In this document: positions 9,202-16,402 of the stretch, one piece after another | Numbering within the stretch: the first letter of the stretch is position 1 | Layout of the letters: each line of letters starts with the position of its first letter | Origin: Alkalitalea saponilacus | GTDB taxonomy: Bacteria; Bacteroidota; Bacteroidia; Bacteroidales; Marinilabiliaceae | NCBI RefSeq assembly: GCF_900168165.1 | Contig: NZ_FUYV01000013.1 | Location: 62,001-126,000, forward strand | Direction of reading: 5' to 3' | Length of the DNA stretch: 64,000 nucleotides | The notes under the pieces: model-generated | The model's database searches: none | What the model saw: the letters and a program-made list of their open reading frames with translations, nothing else | Told to the model about the DNA's origin: nothing | Made by a program: the position numbers and the translations under genes

Positions 9202-10104
9202 TTAATTTTCGACATCTGCTTTTTTCACCACTGCATCTCCATTGGTAACATAAAGAGTGTCTGCGGCGCGATACTCACCTAACACACTCAGCTGCTCACA
9301 GAGAGGACGTATGGCATCCAGTGATTGTAAATAACGTTGATAATCATTAAAATCGATATCAATGTACATAAGATATTGCCACTCTTGCCCTACAATTGGC
9401 AAGGACTGGATTTTGGAGAGATTAATTCTATAAAAAGCCAGGATGGTTAGCACCTTTGACAAACTTCCTTCCTCGTGAGGCACCGAAAATACAATTGACG
9501 ACTTATTAATCAGGTTTTGCTCCAGCATTTTGCTGAATTCAGACTGATTAGGTTTGCCTACCACTAAAAACCGGGTATAATTATGCTTATTGGTTTCAAT
9601 ATCCTTTGCAATGATTTCCAGGTTATATAGTTTAGCAGCAAGAGAAGAAGCAATGGCCGCAACACCCTTAATTTTTCCTTCTTGAATAAGCTTTGCACTT
9701 AAAGCTGTATCCTCTGATTCAATAAGCCGTATGTGGGGATACTCCCTGAAAAACTGCTCACACTGAGCCAAGGCCATGGGATGCGAGTGAACCTCCTTGA
9801 TGTCGGCTATGGTTTGCCCCGGAAGCGCCATCAACTGATGTCGAATTCTAAGCTTGTGCTCACCAAGTACAGAGAGACCGGAATTCTTCAGTAAAGTGTA
9901 GTTCGACAGCAAACTTCCAACCAGTGTATTCTCAATGGCAACCATTCCGAGCAATCCGTTTTGATCATTCCCCACTTTATCAAATAATTCATAAAAGGTC
10001 AAACATGGTTCTATTTCAACCTCTCCCCCATTGAAATAAGCCCTGGCCGCAATATCATGGTTTGCTCCCTGCCATCCCTGAATGGCCACTTTATACTTTT
10101 CCAT
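9202..10104 (-). CDS. pheA: Prephenate dehydratase with ACT domain
   Basis: It converts prephenate to phenylpyruvate for phenylalanine synthesis. The 300-aa product has the two-lobed dehydratase domain (about 4-182), with the catalytic Thr-Arg-Phe motif at 177-179 (NYTRFLVVGK). An ACT domain follows (about 203-276). The usual Phe-binding 'ESRP' motif is replaced by IQSLP (232-236), and the GALV region by EEGSLSKVL, so allosteric control may differ. It is the first structural gene of a four-gene operon. A ribosome-mediated attenuator with an aromatic-rich leader peptide precedes it. Confidence 0.93.
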   Translation of the reverse strand: MEKYKVAIQGWQGANHDIAARAYFNGGEVEIEPCLTFYELFDKVGNDQNGLLGMVAIENTLVGSLLSNYTLLKNSGLSVLGEHKLRIRHQLMALPGQTIADIKEVHSHPMALAQCEQFFREYPHIRLIESEDTALSAKLIQEGKIKGVAAIASSLAAKLYNLEIIAKDIETNKHNYTRFLVVGKPNQSEFSKMLEQNLINKSSIVFSVPHEEGSLSKVLTILAFYRINLSKIQSLPIVGQEWQYLMYIDIDFNDYQRYLQSLDAIRPLCEQLSVLGEYRAADTLYVTNGDAVVKKADVEN

Positions 10105-10123
10105 TTTAATTTTTATTTTGAAT

Positions 10124-10139
10124 ATGCCTAACCAGGCAT
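10124..10139 (-). other. Small hairpin just upstream of the pheA start
   Basis: A 6-bp stem with 4-nt loop (ATGCCT / AGGCAT) lies 20-35 nt before the pheA ATG, after the attenuator terminator. It might influence pheA translation; no independent support was found. Confidence 0.3.
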
Positions 10140-10176
10140 TTTCACTTTATAAATTCGAGTTTAAACCTTCACTAAA

Positions 10177-10213
10177 CAAAAAATCCCGCCTTCTTTTTAA
10201 AGAGGCGGGATTT
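10177..10213 (-). terminator. Attenuator terminator hairpin (segments 3:4)
   Basis: Read leftward, AAATCCCGCC (10204-10213) pairs with GGCGGGATTT (10181-10190). One more A-T pair and an imperfect inner extension follow, and then a run of six or more T. It ends about 74 nt before the pheA ATG and lies directly after the aromatic leader peptide. Confidence 0.88.
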
Positions 10214-10333
10214 AAATATCCTGGATTCCTATTTCATTTCTTGTTCAGGGAAACACAAAACCCACCTCTTTTGGCCACAGAACCAAAAAAAGAAGAAAAA
10301 GAAATAATAAAAATAGGAAGTGTATCGCTTCAT
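10181..10333 (-). promoter_or_regulatory. Ribosome-mediated transcription attenuator of the Phe/Tyr operon
   Basis: Four segments can form competing hairpins in the leftward transcript. Segment 1, CTTTTTTTGG (10283-10292, within Phe14-Trp17 codons), pairs with CCAAAAGAGG (10265-10274) over 10 positions including two wobbles. Segment 2, AAAGAGGTGGGTTTT (10257-10271), pairs with segment 3, AAATCCCGCCTCTTT (10199-10213), over 14 of 15 positions including one G-U. Segments 3 and 4 (10181-10195) form the terminator. A ribosome stalled in the Phe/Tyr codons would cover segment 1, free segment 2 for the 2:3 antiterminator and allow read-through. With charged tRNA in plenty, 1:2 and then 3:4 form and transcription stops. 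Seen: pairing and codons. Inferred: function. Confidence 0.85.
10229..10333 (-). CDS. Aromatic-rich leader peptide (34 aa) controlling the Phe/Tyr operon
   Basis: A short reading frame starts with ATG at 10333 and stops with TAG at 10229-10231. Of its 34 residues 9 are Phe, 4 Tyr and 2 Trp. Residues 7-18 read YFYYFFFFFFWF, with only TTT/TTC, TAT and TGG codons. It is followed 16 nt later by the terminator hairpin and preceded by a good promoter. This is the arrangement of the classical pheA, trp and his leader peptides of enterobacteria. The peptide itself is expected to have no function beyond placing the ribosome. Unlike the trp leader, the stop codon lies downstream of segment 2, so a ribosome at the stop does not mask it. 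Confidence 0.85.
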   Translation of the reverse strand: MKRYTSYFYYFFFFFFWFCGQKRWVLCFPEQEMK

Positions 10334-10362
10334 GATAATAAAATCCTGTTACATTAACAGCA

Positions 10363-10394
10363 CAAAATTAAGTATAAAATTTTCACGGTACAAA
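10363..10394 (-). promoter_or_regulatory. Promoter of the aromatic leader and operon
   Basis: Read leftward, TTTG (10391-10394), 20 bp, then TAATTTTG (10363-10370): a very good match to TTTG / TAnnTTTG. Transcription would start near 10355, about 22 nt before the leader-peptide ATG. A small palindrome, CTGTTA-CAT-TAACAG (10346-10360), overlaps the expected start. Confidence 0.72.
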
Positions 10395-10428
10395 TCATTT
10401 CAAAAAAAAGTGATAATTCTCACACTTT

Positions 10429-12432
10429 TTATCCCGGCAGCTCAAAATAGAAAGTACTGCCTTCCCCTTCCCTTGATTTCAGCCAGATTCGACCGCCCAT
10501 AAGATAAACCAATTCTCTACAAATAGCTAAGCCCAAGCCGGTACCGGTATACTTCTTACCATTACTGCCATGTATCTGTTCAAATCTCTTAAAAACAACC
10601 TGTTGTTTTGATTTTGGAATACCTGTACCAGTATCTTTTACATAAAACATAAAGTTTTCTTTTCCGGCTCTGCATCCTAAAACAATAAATCCCTTTGAGG
10701 TAAACTTTATGGCATTATTAATGAGATTATACAAAATTTGCCGTAATCGAATTGGGTCTGTGAATATTTCCCCGTTGTTGAATATTTCAGCTTCAAGCTT
10801 AAATTCTATTTGTTTATCATTGCGTCGTAGTTCCTCATAGAACTGGCTGTAAATCTCATTGAGAAGTGAATTTATATCAATAGCACTGCGGACTATTTGC
10901 AATTGCCCTGTCTCAATTTGAGAAAAAACCAGAATATCAGAAATCAGCATCATCAGATGATGGCCATTAGAACGAATTATTTTAAGATACTCCTTCTTCT
11001 CGTCGTTTGATGAATCATCTAATTCAAGCAATTCTGTAAATCCAATAATGGCATTCATTGGGGTTCTAATTTCATGGCTCATATTGGCCAAAAAAGCACT
11101 TTTAAGTTTATCAGACTCTTCAGCATCCTCTTTTGCTTTTAGCAGCTCATTTTCAATATGCTTTTGAAGAGTGACATCGGTTAGTGTTTTCACATAGCCT
11201 TCAAATTGCTCATTTTCATTAAACACAGGGTTTACTGTTGCTTTAAACACTCTGTGGTCATCGGGCAAGAAATATTCATGATATCTTGTTTTCAATCTTC
11301 CCTCCTCAGAAGGTTCATGAGCAAATTGTGAAGCATCTATGGGTACTATCTCATTAAAAGCTTTGCCTTTTACATCCTCCACGCGCTTATTAAAAGTTTT
11401 AAAGAAATGATTATTGGCCCATAAAACCTGGTTTTCGGGAGATAAAAAGAGCACCAGATCACTCACACTGTTTAAAATCATTGACTTTTCCTTCTCTGAA
11501 ATTTCCATACGTCGTTCAATGTCTTGCCGCGAAGCTCTTTCTTTCTCAAGCAGAGCAGACTTCTCTTCAAATCGGGATTTTAAAAACACAGTCAATAAAA
11601 TCAGAAACGAAACTAAAATCACCAAAATAAATACGATGAAAATATATATCCATTTCCGAAAAACTGAAAAGTCAAGACCCGGAGTTGTCCATTGATCCAG
11701 TAATACCTGAAATTCGGATGTCTTATTGGTTTTTAACAATCGAATCTGATCATCTATTGCTGCAAGCAGGTGCTGACCAGAATGGTTTCCGGCAAACTTC
11801 ATCTCTACAGGATTCAGGATGATGGGAGTTGAATCCATTCGCAATAAATACTTGTTTCTTTCTCCATATGCGCGGTTAAACAAAGCAGCATCAATATGAC
11901 CAACTGACAAAGCATGTTTCATATCATCATAAGAAGCATACCATCTGAGTCGACAGCCAACACGAAAATCTTTGATCATTTGCTGAAATTCAATAGCATG
12001 CATATCGGCATACTTCATGCCTATTACTTTTCCTTCCAAATCAACAACCGATTGAATGTTTTGGCCCCTGGATGTATATACCGCACCCCAATTAAGAAAA
12101 ATCAATTCATTATTAAGATAAAACAACGAATCTCTGAGTTCTGAATAACCAATGGCAGGAATGAGGTCAATACTTCCGTTCTTTAGCATTCCCAATGCTT
12201 CATGGACAGTAGTGGAAACATATTCCAGCTCCCAATTGTTTCTTTCAGCAACATGTTCAACAATGTCAATATACAATCCCATTGCCAAACCTGAATCACT
12301 TACAAAAACGAACGGATAATTACTATACGCAGCAATCCGGATTGTATCCGGGGGCATTTTGGCAGCAATATCGCTGATATTGCTAAGTTGGAAAAAAAAT
12401 GAACAAATAAGGATAATTCTAATGAAATTCAT
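10429..12432 (-). CDS. Sensor histidine kinase with periplasmic solute-binding domain and PAS domain
   Basis: A 667-aa membrane kinase. Order: signal or anchor (1-25); periplasmic type-2 solute-binding-like domain (about 30-250: IRIAAYSNYPFVF, then GSIDLIPAIGYSELR); transmembrane helix (261-285); short coiled coil; PAS domain (about 315-430); HisKA with phospho-acceptor His453 in NMSHEIRTPM; HATPase with VKDTGTGIP and GTGLGLAIC. No receiver domain is attached and no response regulator is adjacent, so the partner is elsewhere. SBP-fused kinases commonly sense amino acids or small acids, but the ligand cannot be told here. It is downstream of no other gene and reads toward the aromatic leader region. 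Confidence 0.88.
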   Translation of the reverse strand: MNFIRIILICSFFFQLSNISDIAAKMPPDTIRIAAYSNYPFVFVSDSGLAMGLYIDIVEHVAERNNWELEYVSTTVHEALGMLKNGSIDLIPAIGYSELRDSLFYLNNELIFLNWGAVYTSRGQNIQSVVDLEGKVIGMKYADMHAIEFQQMIKDFRVGCRLRWYASYDDMKHALSVGHIDAALFNRAYGERNKYLLRMDSTPIILNPVEMKFAGNHSGQHLLAAIDDQIRLLKTNKTSEFQVLLDQWTTPGLDFSVFRKWIYIFIVFILVILVSFLILLTVFLKSRFEEKSALLEKERASRQDIERRMEISEKEKSMILNSVSDLVLFLSPENQVLWANNHFFKTFNKRVEDVKGKAFNEIVPIDASQFAHEPSEEGRLKTRYHEYFLPDDHRVFKATVNPVFNENEQFEGYVKTLTDVTLQKHIENELLKAKEDAEESDKLKSAFLANMSHEIRTPMNAIIGFTELLELDDSSNDEKKEYLKIIRSNGHHLMMLISDILVFSQIETGQLQIVRSAIDINSLLNEIYSQFYEELRRNDKQIEFKLEAEIFNNGEIFTDPIRLRQILYNLINNAIKFTSKGFIVLGCRAGKENFMFYVKDTGTGIPKSKQQVVFKRFEQIHGSNGKKYTGTGLGLAICRELVYLMGGRIWLKSREGEGSTFYFELPG

Positions 12433-12553
12433 GGTAGGGTAATGAATTAATTAACATACAAACTTAATAAATTTTAACATTGGGCGCATCTTTTTAAATC
12501 TTTTTTTCAACAAAACAATCTATATATCAACTATATATTATAGCCTTACCTTT

Positions 12554-12561
12554 TACATTTG
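12554..12561 (+). promoter_or_regulatory. Possible -7 box of the mla operon
   Basis: TACATTTG matches TAnnTTTG and lies 80 bp before the mlaD ATG, but no TTG is found at the right distance upstream. Confidence 0.3.
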
Positions 12562-12640
12562 GCTCTTAAGCCAATTGTATTGTAGATCTTAATTAAAATA
12601 TGTAATTTAACACATCGATAGATTCATAAAACATAAAGGG

Positions 12641-13645
12641 ATGAAGAATCGTGCTCAAAAAATACGGCTGGGGATTTTCATTGCAACCGGCGCTGCCATA
12701 ATCATTTTCCTAATGGTGTTTTTCACTGCCCGTCAATTACTTGAAAGGAAAGACACCTATTTCATCTCATTTCAGGATATTTCTGTCAGTGGAATGGAGG
12801 TTGGCAGTCCGGTTCGATATCTGGGAATTCGTGTTGGTTCAATTTCCGACATACAAATCAACCCCGTAGACATTACCAGTATCATAGTTGAACTCTCTCT
12901 AAAACCGGGAACACCTGTTAAAGAAGACTCAAAGGCAGATATCGTAACCATGGGGATTACCGGACTGAAATCGATAGAAATCCGTGGAGGCACCAATGAA
13001 TCTGCTTTTTTAAAACCGGGTGGATTTATTGAGCCCGGAACCTCACTGGCTGACGAAATAACCGGGAAAGCAGAAGTCATTGCAGAAAAAGCGGAACAAG
13101 TTCTCAACAATCTATTGAGGCTCACCAGTCAACAAAACATCGATAAAATAACGGGCATGGTTGATGATTACACACGATTGGCGAACAATACCGACCGAAC
13201 CATCCTCTCGCTCGATACCATCATCAGAGAAAACAGAGCCAACATCCGATCAACCGTTGATGCGGCCAATCAGGTTACAGAAAATCTGATAGCTTCTACA
13301 AATCTCATTCAGAAAACCGTTGAACAGATCAATACATACGCAACTGGTGATTCCATAAGCGAAATAATAGGAAACCTGCGGGAAATAACACATGCGATTA
13401 ATGAATCTAACATAAAACAACTGATTGAAGATTTAGCGATTCTGGCTCAACATACTCAACAACTTCTCATCAAAGTAGATGATGACATCAACAAGGGAAG
13501 TCAATATCTTGTAGAGTCCCAGTCATTATTAAAATCAACTTTAAGAAACCTTGACGAAGCATCCAGAAAGATAAACCGCGATCCTTCGCTACTCATTCGC
13601 GGATCACGAACCAAAGATTCACCGGATGATCTTTTAAGAGATTGA
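12641..13645 (+). CDS. mlaD: MCE/MlaD-type lipid-binding protein
   Basis: A 334-aa membrane-anchored MCE protein, the periplasmic lipid-binding subunit of an Mla-like phospholipid transporter. It has one N-terminal transmembrane segment (about 8-30), one MCE domain (about 35-115: GMEVGSPVRYLGIRVGSI), and a long helical C-terminal tail (about 130-330) rich in heptad-like repeats that may span the periplasm or form a coiled coil. It is first in an operon with an auxiliary lipoprotein, a permease and an ATPase. This order differs from the F-E-D order of Proteobacteria. Substrate direction cannot be inferred from sequence. Confidence 0.9.
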   Translation: MKNRAQKIRLGIFIATGAAIIIFLMVFFTARQLLERKDTYFISFQDISVSGMEVGSPVRYLGIRVGSISDIQINPVDITSIIVELSLKPGTPVKEDSKADIVTMGITGLKSIEIRGGTNESAFLKPGGFIEPGTSLADEITGKAEVIAEKAEQVLNNLLRLTSQQNIDKITGMVDDYTRLANNTDRTILSLDTIIRENRANIRSTVDAANQVTENLIASTNLIQKTVEQINTYATGDSISEIIGNLREITHAINESNIKQLIEDLAILAQHTQQLLIKVDDDINKGSQYLVESQSLLKSTLRNLDEASRKINRDPSLLIRGSRTKDSPDDLLRD

Positions 13646-13698
13646 TTATCTATGCTTTAATTCATCATCAAAAGAAATTAATCTAAGCAACAACTCAT

Positions 13699-14316
13699 AT
13701 GAAGTCAAATTTATTCATATTACTAATGATTTTCTTATTTCTATCGGCATGTGGAAGTAAAAAAACAGTCGTAAAAAACTACTACCTGATAGAATTGACA
13801 CAAACACATCGCGCTGAAATCATTTCGGACTCTGTACCGTTGATTGACGCCTGGTGTGAAATTGCGGAAATAAGGATTTCACCAGCCTATGCCATACGAG
13901 ATATTGCACTGAGGAACCAATCCCACCAAATTCGCTATTTTGAGAATCATGAATGGGCCGTTCGACCATCCGAAGCAGTTACTCACATGATAATAGACTA
14001 TTTTTCTGACAGCAACATCTTTAAAAGGGTTGCTACAAGATTTTGGCAGGTTATTCCAACATATCAAATACAAACCAACATTAATAACCTTGAAGTGATA
14101 CAGGATGGCCGAACTTTTTATGCACACCTCAATATCGAACTGGCCTTGTTAGACATACGAGCAGATAAGGTAATTCTTTCGCACAGTGCTGTGCGAAAAA
14201 GAGAACTTGAAAAACGAAACCTGAACCTATTGGCCGAAACAATCAGTGAGTTCATGTTTGAAGAGCTTTCACTATTCTCAAACCAAATTAAAGATCATTT
14301 TAAAGATGGAAGATAA
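13699..14316 (+). CDS. ABC-type transport auxiliary lipoprotein (PqiC-like)
   Basis: A 205-aa lipoprotein: hydrophobic signal and lipobox FLSACGS with Cys18. The mature part follows the pattern of the PqiC/DUF330 'ABC transport auxiliary' family: YYLIEL at the start, then 'IRYFENHEWAVRPSEAVTHMI', then a strand-rich C-terminal half. PqiC-like proteins are outer-membrane lipoproteins that cap MCE tunnels. The gene sits between mlaD (53 bp upstream) and mlaE (70 bp downstream), which supports that role. Confidence 0.78.
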   Translation: MKSNLFILLMIFLFLSACGSKKTVVKNYYLIELTQTHRAEIISDSVPLIDAWCEIAEIRISPAYAIRDIALRNQSHQIRYFENHEWAVRPSEAVTHMIIDYFSDSNIFKRVATRFWQVIPTYQIQTNINNLEVIQDGRTFYAHLNIELALLDIRADKVILSHSAVRKRELEKRNLNLLAETISEFMFEELSLFSNQIKDHFKDGR

Positions 14317-14319
14317 AAA

Positions 14320-14370
14320 GGGTTGGAGGGGGGAAAGGTAAAAGGGTGAAGGGTATAAGGTGGAAAGGGA
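14320..14370 (+). repeat. G-rich purine tract before mlaE
   Basis: Five runs of three or more G (14320-14322, 14328-14333, 14344-14346, 14351-14353, 14367-14369) lie on the plus strand in an almost pure purine tract between the auxiliary lipoprotein and the permease. The pattern could form a G-quadruplex in DNA or mRNA just ahead of the mlaE start. It may also be a degenerate short tandem repeat (AAGGGTGAAGGGTATAAGG). Confidence 0.6.
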
Positions 14371-14386
14371 TTTAATTTAATATATA

Positions 14387-15505
14387 ATGAAGCCTTTAAA
14401 AGTTTTTGATTACAATAATTATAGCTACCTGGGAGGAGTGCTTTATTTGAAAAACCACCTGGGTTTTTCAAATGCTGGTGACTACTCTAACAGGCTTCGC
14501 AAGTTCCTGCCAAATATTAAAGAGAGGAATCTAACCATCGATTTTAATCAACTTAAATCAATTGACAGTGCAGGCGTTGCAGCCATATATAATACGGTGA
14601 GCATTCTCAACAAAAAAGGCATAACAACATCATTCACCGGAGAAAGTGAGACCATTAAGGAGAAGCTAGAACTTTTTAAACCACCTGCTTTTGAAAAACA
14701 TAAAAGCGAACAAGAATATGGTTTTCTATTAAAAGTTGGGGATCTGCTTTACAAAGTTTTTAAAGAGCATGCATTATCATTTTTATATTTAATTGCGGAC
14801 ATCTCATACTGGACTATTTCTGACATATTTAACAGAAAACAACGTCGCAAAGGTGAATTCGTAAATCAGGCTGTCAATATTGGGGTAAATGCTGTTCCTA
14901 TTGTGGTGGTTCTAACGTTCATCATCGGCATGGTCATTTCTGTGCAATCGGCAACTCAGCTGAGAAACTACGGAGCCAACATATTTATCGTTGATTTAAT
15001 TGTGATATCCATGATGGCTCAAATGGGGCCGCTGATAACCGCCATACTTGTGGCCGGTCGCAGCGGGTCAGCCATTGCTGCCGAAATTGCCACCATGAAA
15101 GTTACATCCGAAATAGATGCGCTGAAAACCATGGGTTTAAACCCCTTGCGATATGTAGTCATTCCTAAAATATACGGAGGCATTATTACCATGCCTTTTT
15201 TAACCATACTTGCTAACGTGGCAGGAATTGCAGGCGGTGCTTTGGCCTCATACATTTATCTTGATATCACTCCGGAAATATTTATAAACCGCATGAGTGG
15301 TGTTTTATATCAAAAAGACATCATCACAAGCATAATTAAAAGCGTCGTTTATATCAATCTGATAGTAATTACCGGCTGCTATTTCGGTTTGCGCGTTGAA
15401 AAAGGAGCTGAAGGAGTTGGGAAATCCACAACCAAATCGGTGGTGGCTGCTATTTCATTAGTAATTGTGGCTGACTTAATCATGGGGTTGATTTTTTACA
15501 GATAA
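14387..15505 (+). CDS. mlaE: MlaE-type ABC permease with N-terminal STAS domain
   Basis: A 372-aa fusion. The first 100 residues form a STAS domain (LTIDFNQLKSIDSAGVAAIY), which in other Mla systems is a separate protein (MlaB) that stabilises the complex. Residues of about 120-372 are the MlaE permease with five or so transmembrane helices, plus the conserved cytoplasmic stretch AEIATMKVTSEIDALKTMG, where the ATPase docks, then NPLRYVVIPKI. Such STAS-permease fusions are known outside Proteobacteria. It is followed by mlaF after 132 bp that contain a small repeat. Confidence 0.93.
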   Translation: MKPLKVFDYNNYSYLGGVLYLKNHLGFSNAGDYSNRLRKFLPNIKERNLTIDFNQLKSIDSAGVAAIYNTVSILNKKGITTSFTGESETIKEKLELFKPPAFEKHKSEQEYGFLLKVGDLLYKVFKEHALSFLYLIADISYWTISDIFNRKQRRKGEFVNQAVNIGVNAVPIVVVLTFIIGMVISVQSATQLRNYGANIFIVDLIVISMMAQMGPLITAILVAGRSGSAIAAEIATMKVTSEIDALKTMGLNPLRYVVIPKIYGGIITMPFLTILANVAGIAGGALASYIYLDITPEIFINRMSGVLYQKDIITSIIKSVVYINLIVITGCYFGLRVEKGAEGVGKSTTKSVVAAISLVIVADLIMGLIFYR

Positions 15506-15516
15506 CAGAAGAAAAG

Positions 15517-15625
15517 AGATCGTTAGACTATAAGAATTTCAGATTTACGAATTAATTATATTCCTAATTTTAAACAACTTTCATCCACATGTAAATCAGG
15601 CATAAAATAAAGGTTAACGAACTAC
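15517..15625 (+). repeat. Dispersed intergenic repeat, copy C
   Basis: The element begins with GATCGTTAGA (15518-15527) and ends with GTTAACGAACTA near 15613-15624. Its right part, ATCAGGCATAAAATAAAGG, is close to that of copy A. The two ends are related inverted repeats (compare AATAGATCGTTAGA with AATAGTTCGTTAAAC in the other copies). It lies inside the mla operon between mlaE and mlaF. It has no coding capacity. Confidence 0.55.
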
Positions 15626-15637
15626 GAAACTTAGCGA

Positions 15638-16402
15638 ATGGCGAACAACACAATGATAGAAGTTAAGGGGTTAACAGCGTCTTTCGACGACAGGCAAGTG
15701 CTGAAAAATGTTTCCTTCACAGTAAACGAAAAGGAGATTGCTGTAATTCTTGGAGGCAGCGGAAGCGGGAAAAGCACTATTTTTCGCCACATGCTTAGGC
15801 TTTATGATGTTCCATATAAAACCATCCGCATTTTTGACAAAGACATTGCCGACCTGAATGAATCAGAACAGTTGGAGTTTTTTATGAAGCTTGGAGTTTT
15901 TTATCAAAATGGAGCTCTGTTAAACTCATTAACTGTTGGAGAAAATGTGGCATTAGCATTGGAACAACACACCTCCCTCCCTCCCGATATAATTGAAAAT
16001 ATTGTCAGGACAAAACTTGAACTGGTACATTTGGGCGATGCTTACCAACTTTTCCCGTCGCAACTGAGTGGCGGTATGTTGAAACGTGCTGCACTTGCAC
16101 GTGCCATCATTATGGATCCTCCGTTGCTATTTTGTGATGAACCGGGAGCAGGACTAGATCCCGTTTCACTCGCTTCTTTGGATCAACTCATCCTAAACTT
16201 GCGAAACCTTTTGGGAATCACTGTAGTGATGGTCACACACGAAGTTTCCAGCATTTTGCGCATTGCCGATAAGATTATATTTCTTGATGATGGAGTTATA
16301 GCTTTCAAAGGCACGCCAGAAGATGCGCTTAAGTCTGACATCCCGGTTGTAAAAGACTTTTTCAGCAAAGGCACCGGAGCAACTCTAACTACTGATCATT
16401 GA
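15638..16402 (+). CDS. mlaF: MlaF-type ABC transporter ATPase
   Basis: A 254-aa ATPase that energises the MCE lipid transporter. Walker A is GGSGSGKST near 38-46, the Q-loop YQNGALLNSLTV is near 89, the signature LSGGMLKRAALARA near 143, and Walker B LLFCDEPGAGLD near 165 with H-loop THEV. The GAGLD form is typical of MlaF/Ttg2A ATPases. Its 3' end overlaps the convergent ABC-F gene by 14 bp, so no dedicated terminator separates them. Confidence 0.94.
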   Translation: MANNTMIEVKGLTASFDDRQVLKNVSFTVNEKEIAVILGGSGSGKSTIFRHMLRLYDVPYKTIRIFDKDIADLNESEQLEFFMKLGVFYQNGALLNSLTVGENVALALEQHTSLPPDIIENIVRTKLELVHLGDAYQLFPSQLSGGMLKRAALARAIIMDPPLLFCDEPGAGLDPVSLASLDQLILNLRNLLGITVVMVTHEVSSILRIADKIIFLDDGVIAFKGTPEDALKSDIPVVKDFFSKGTGATLTTDH

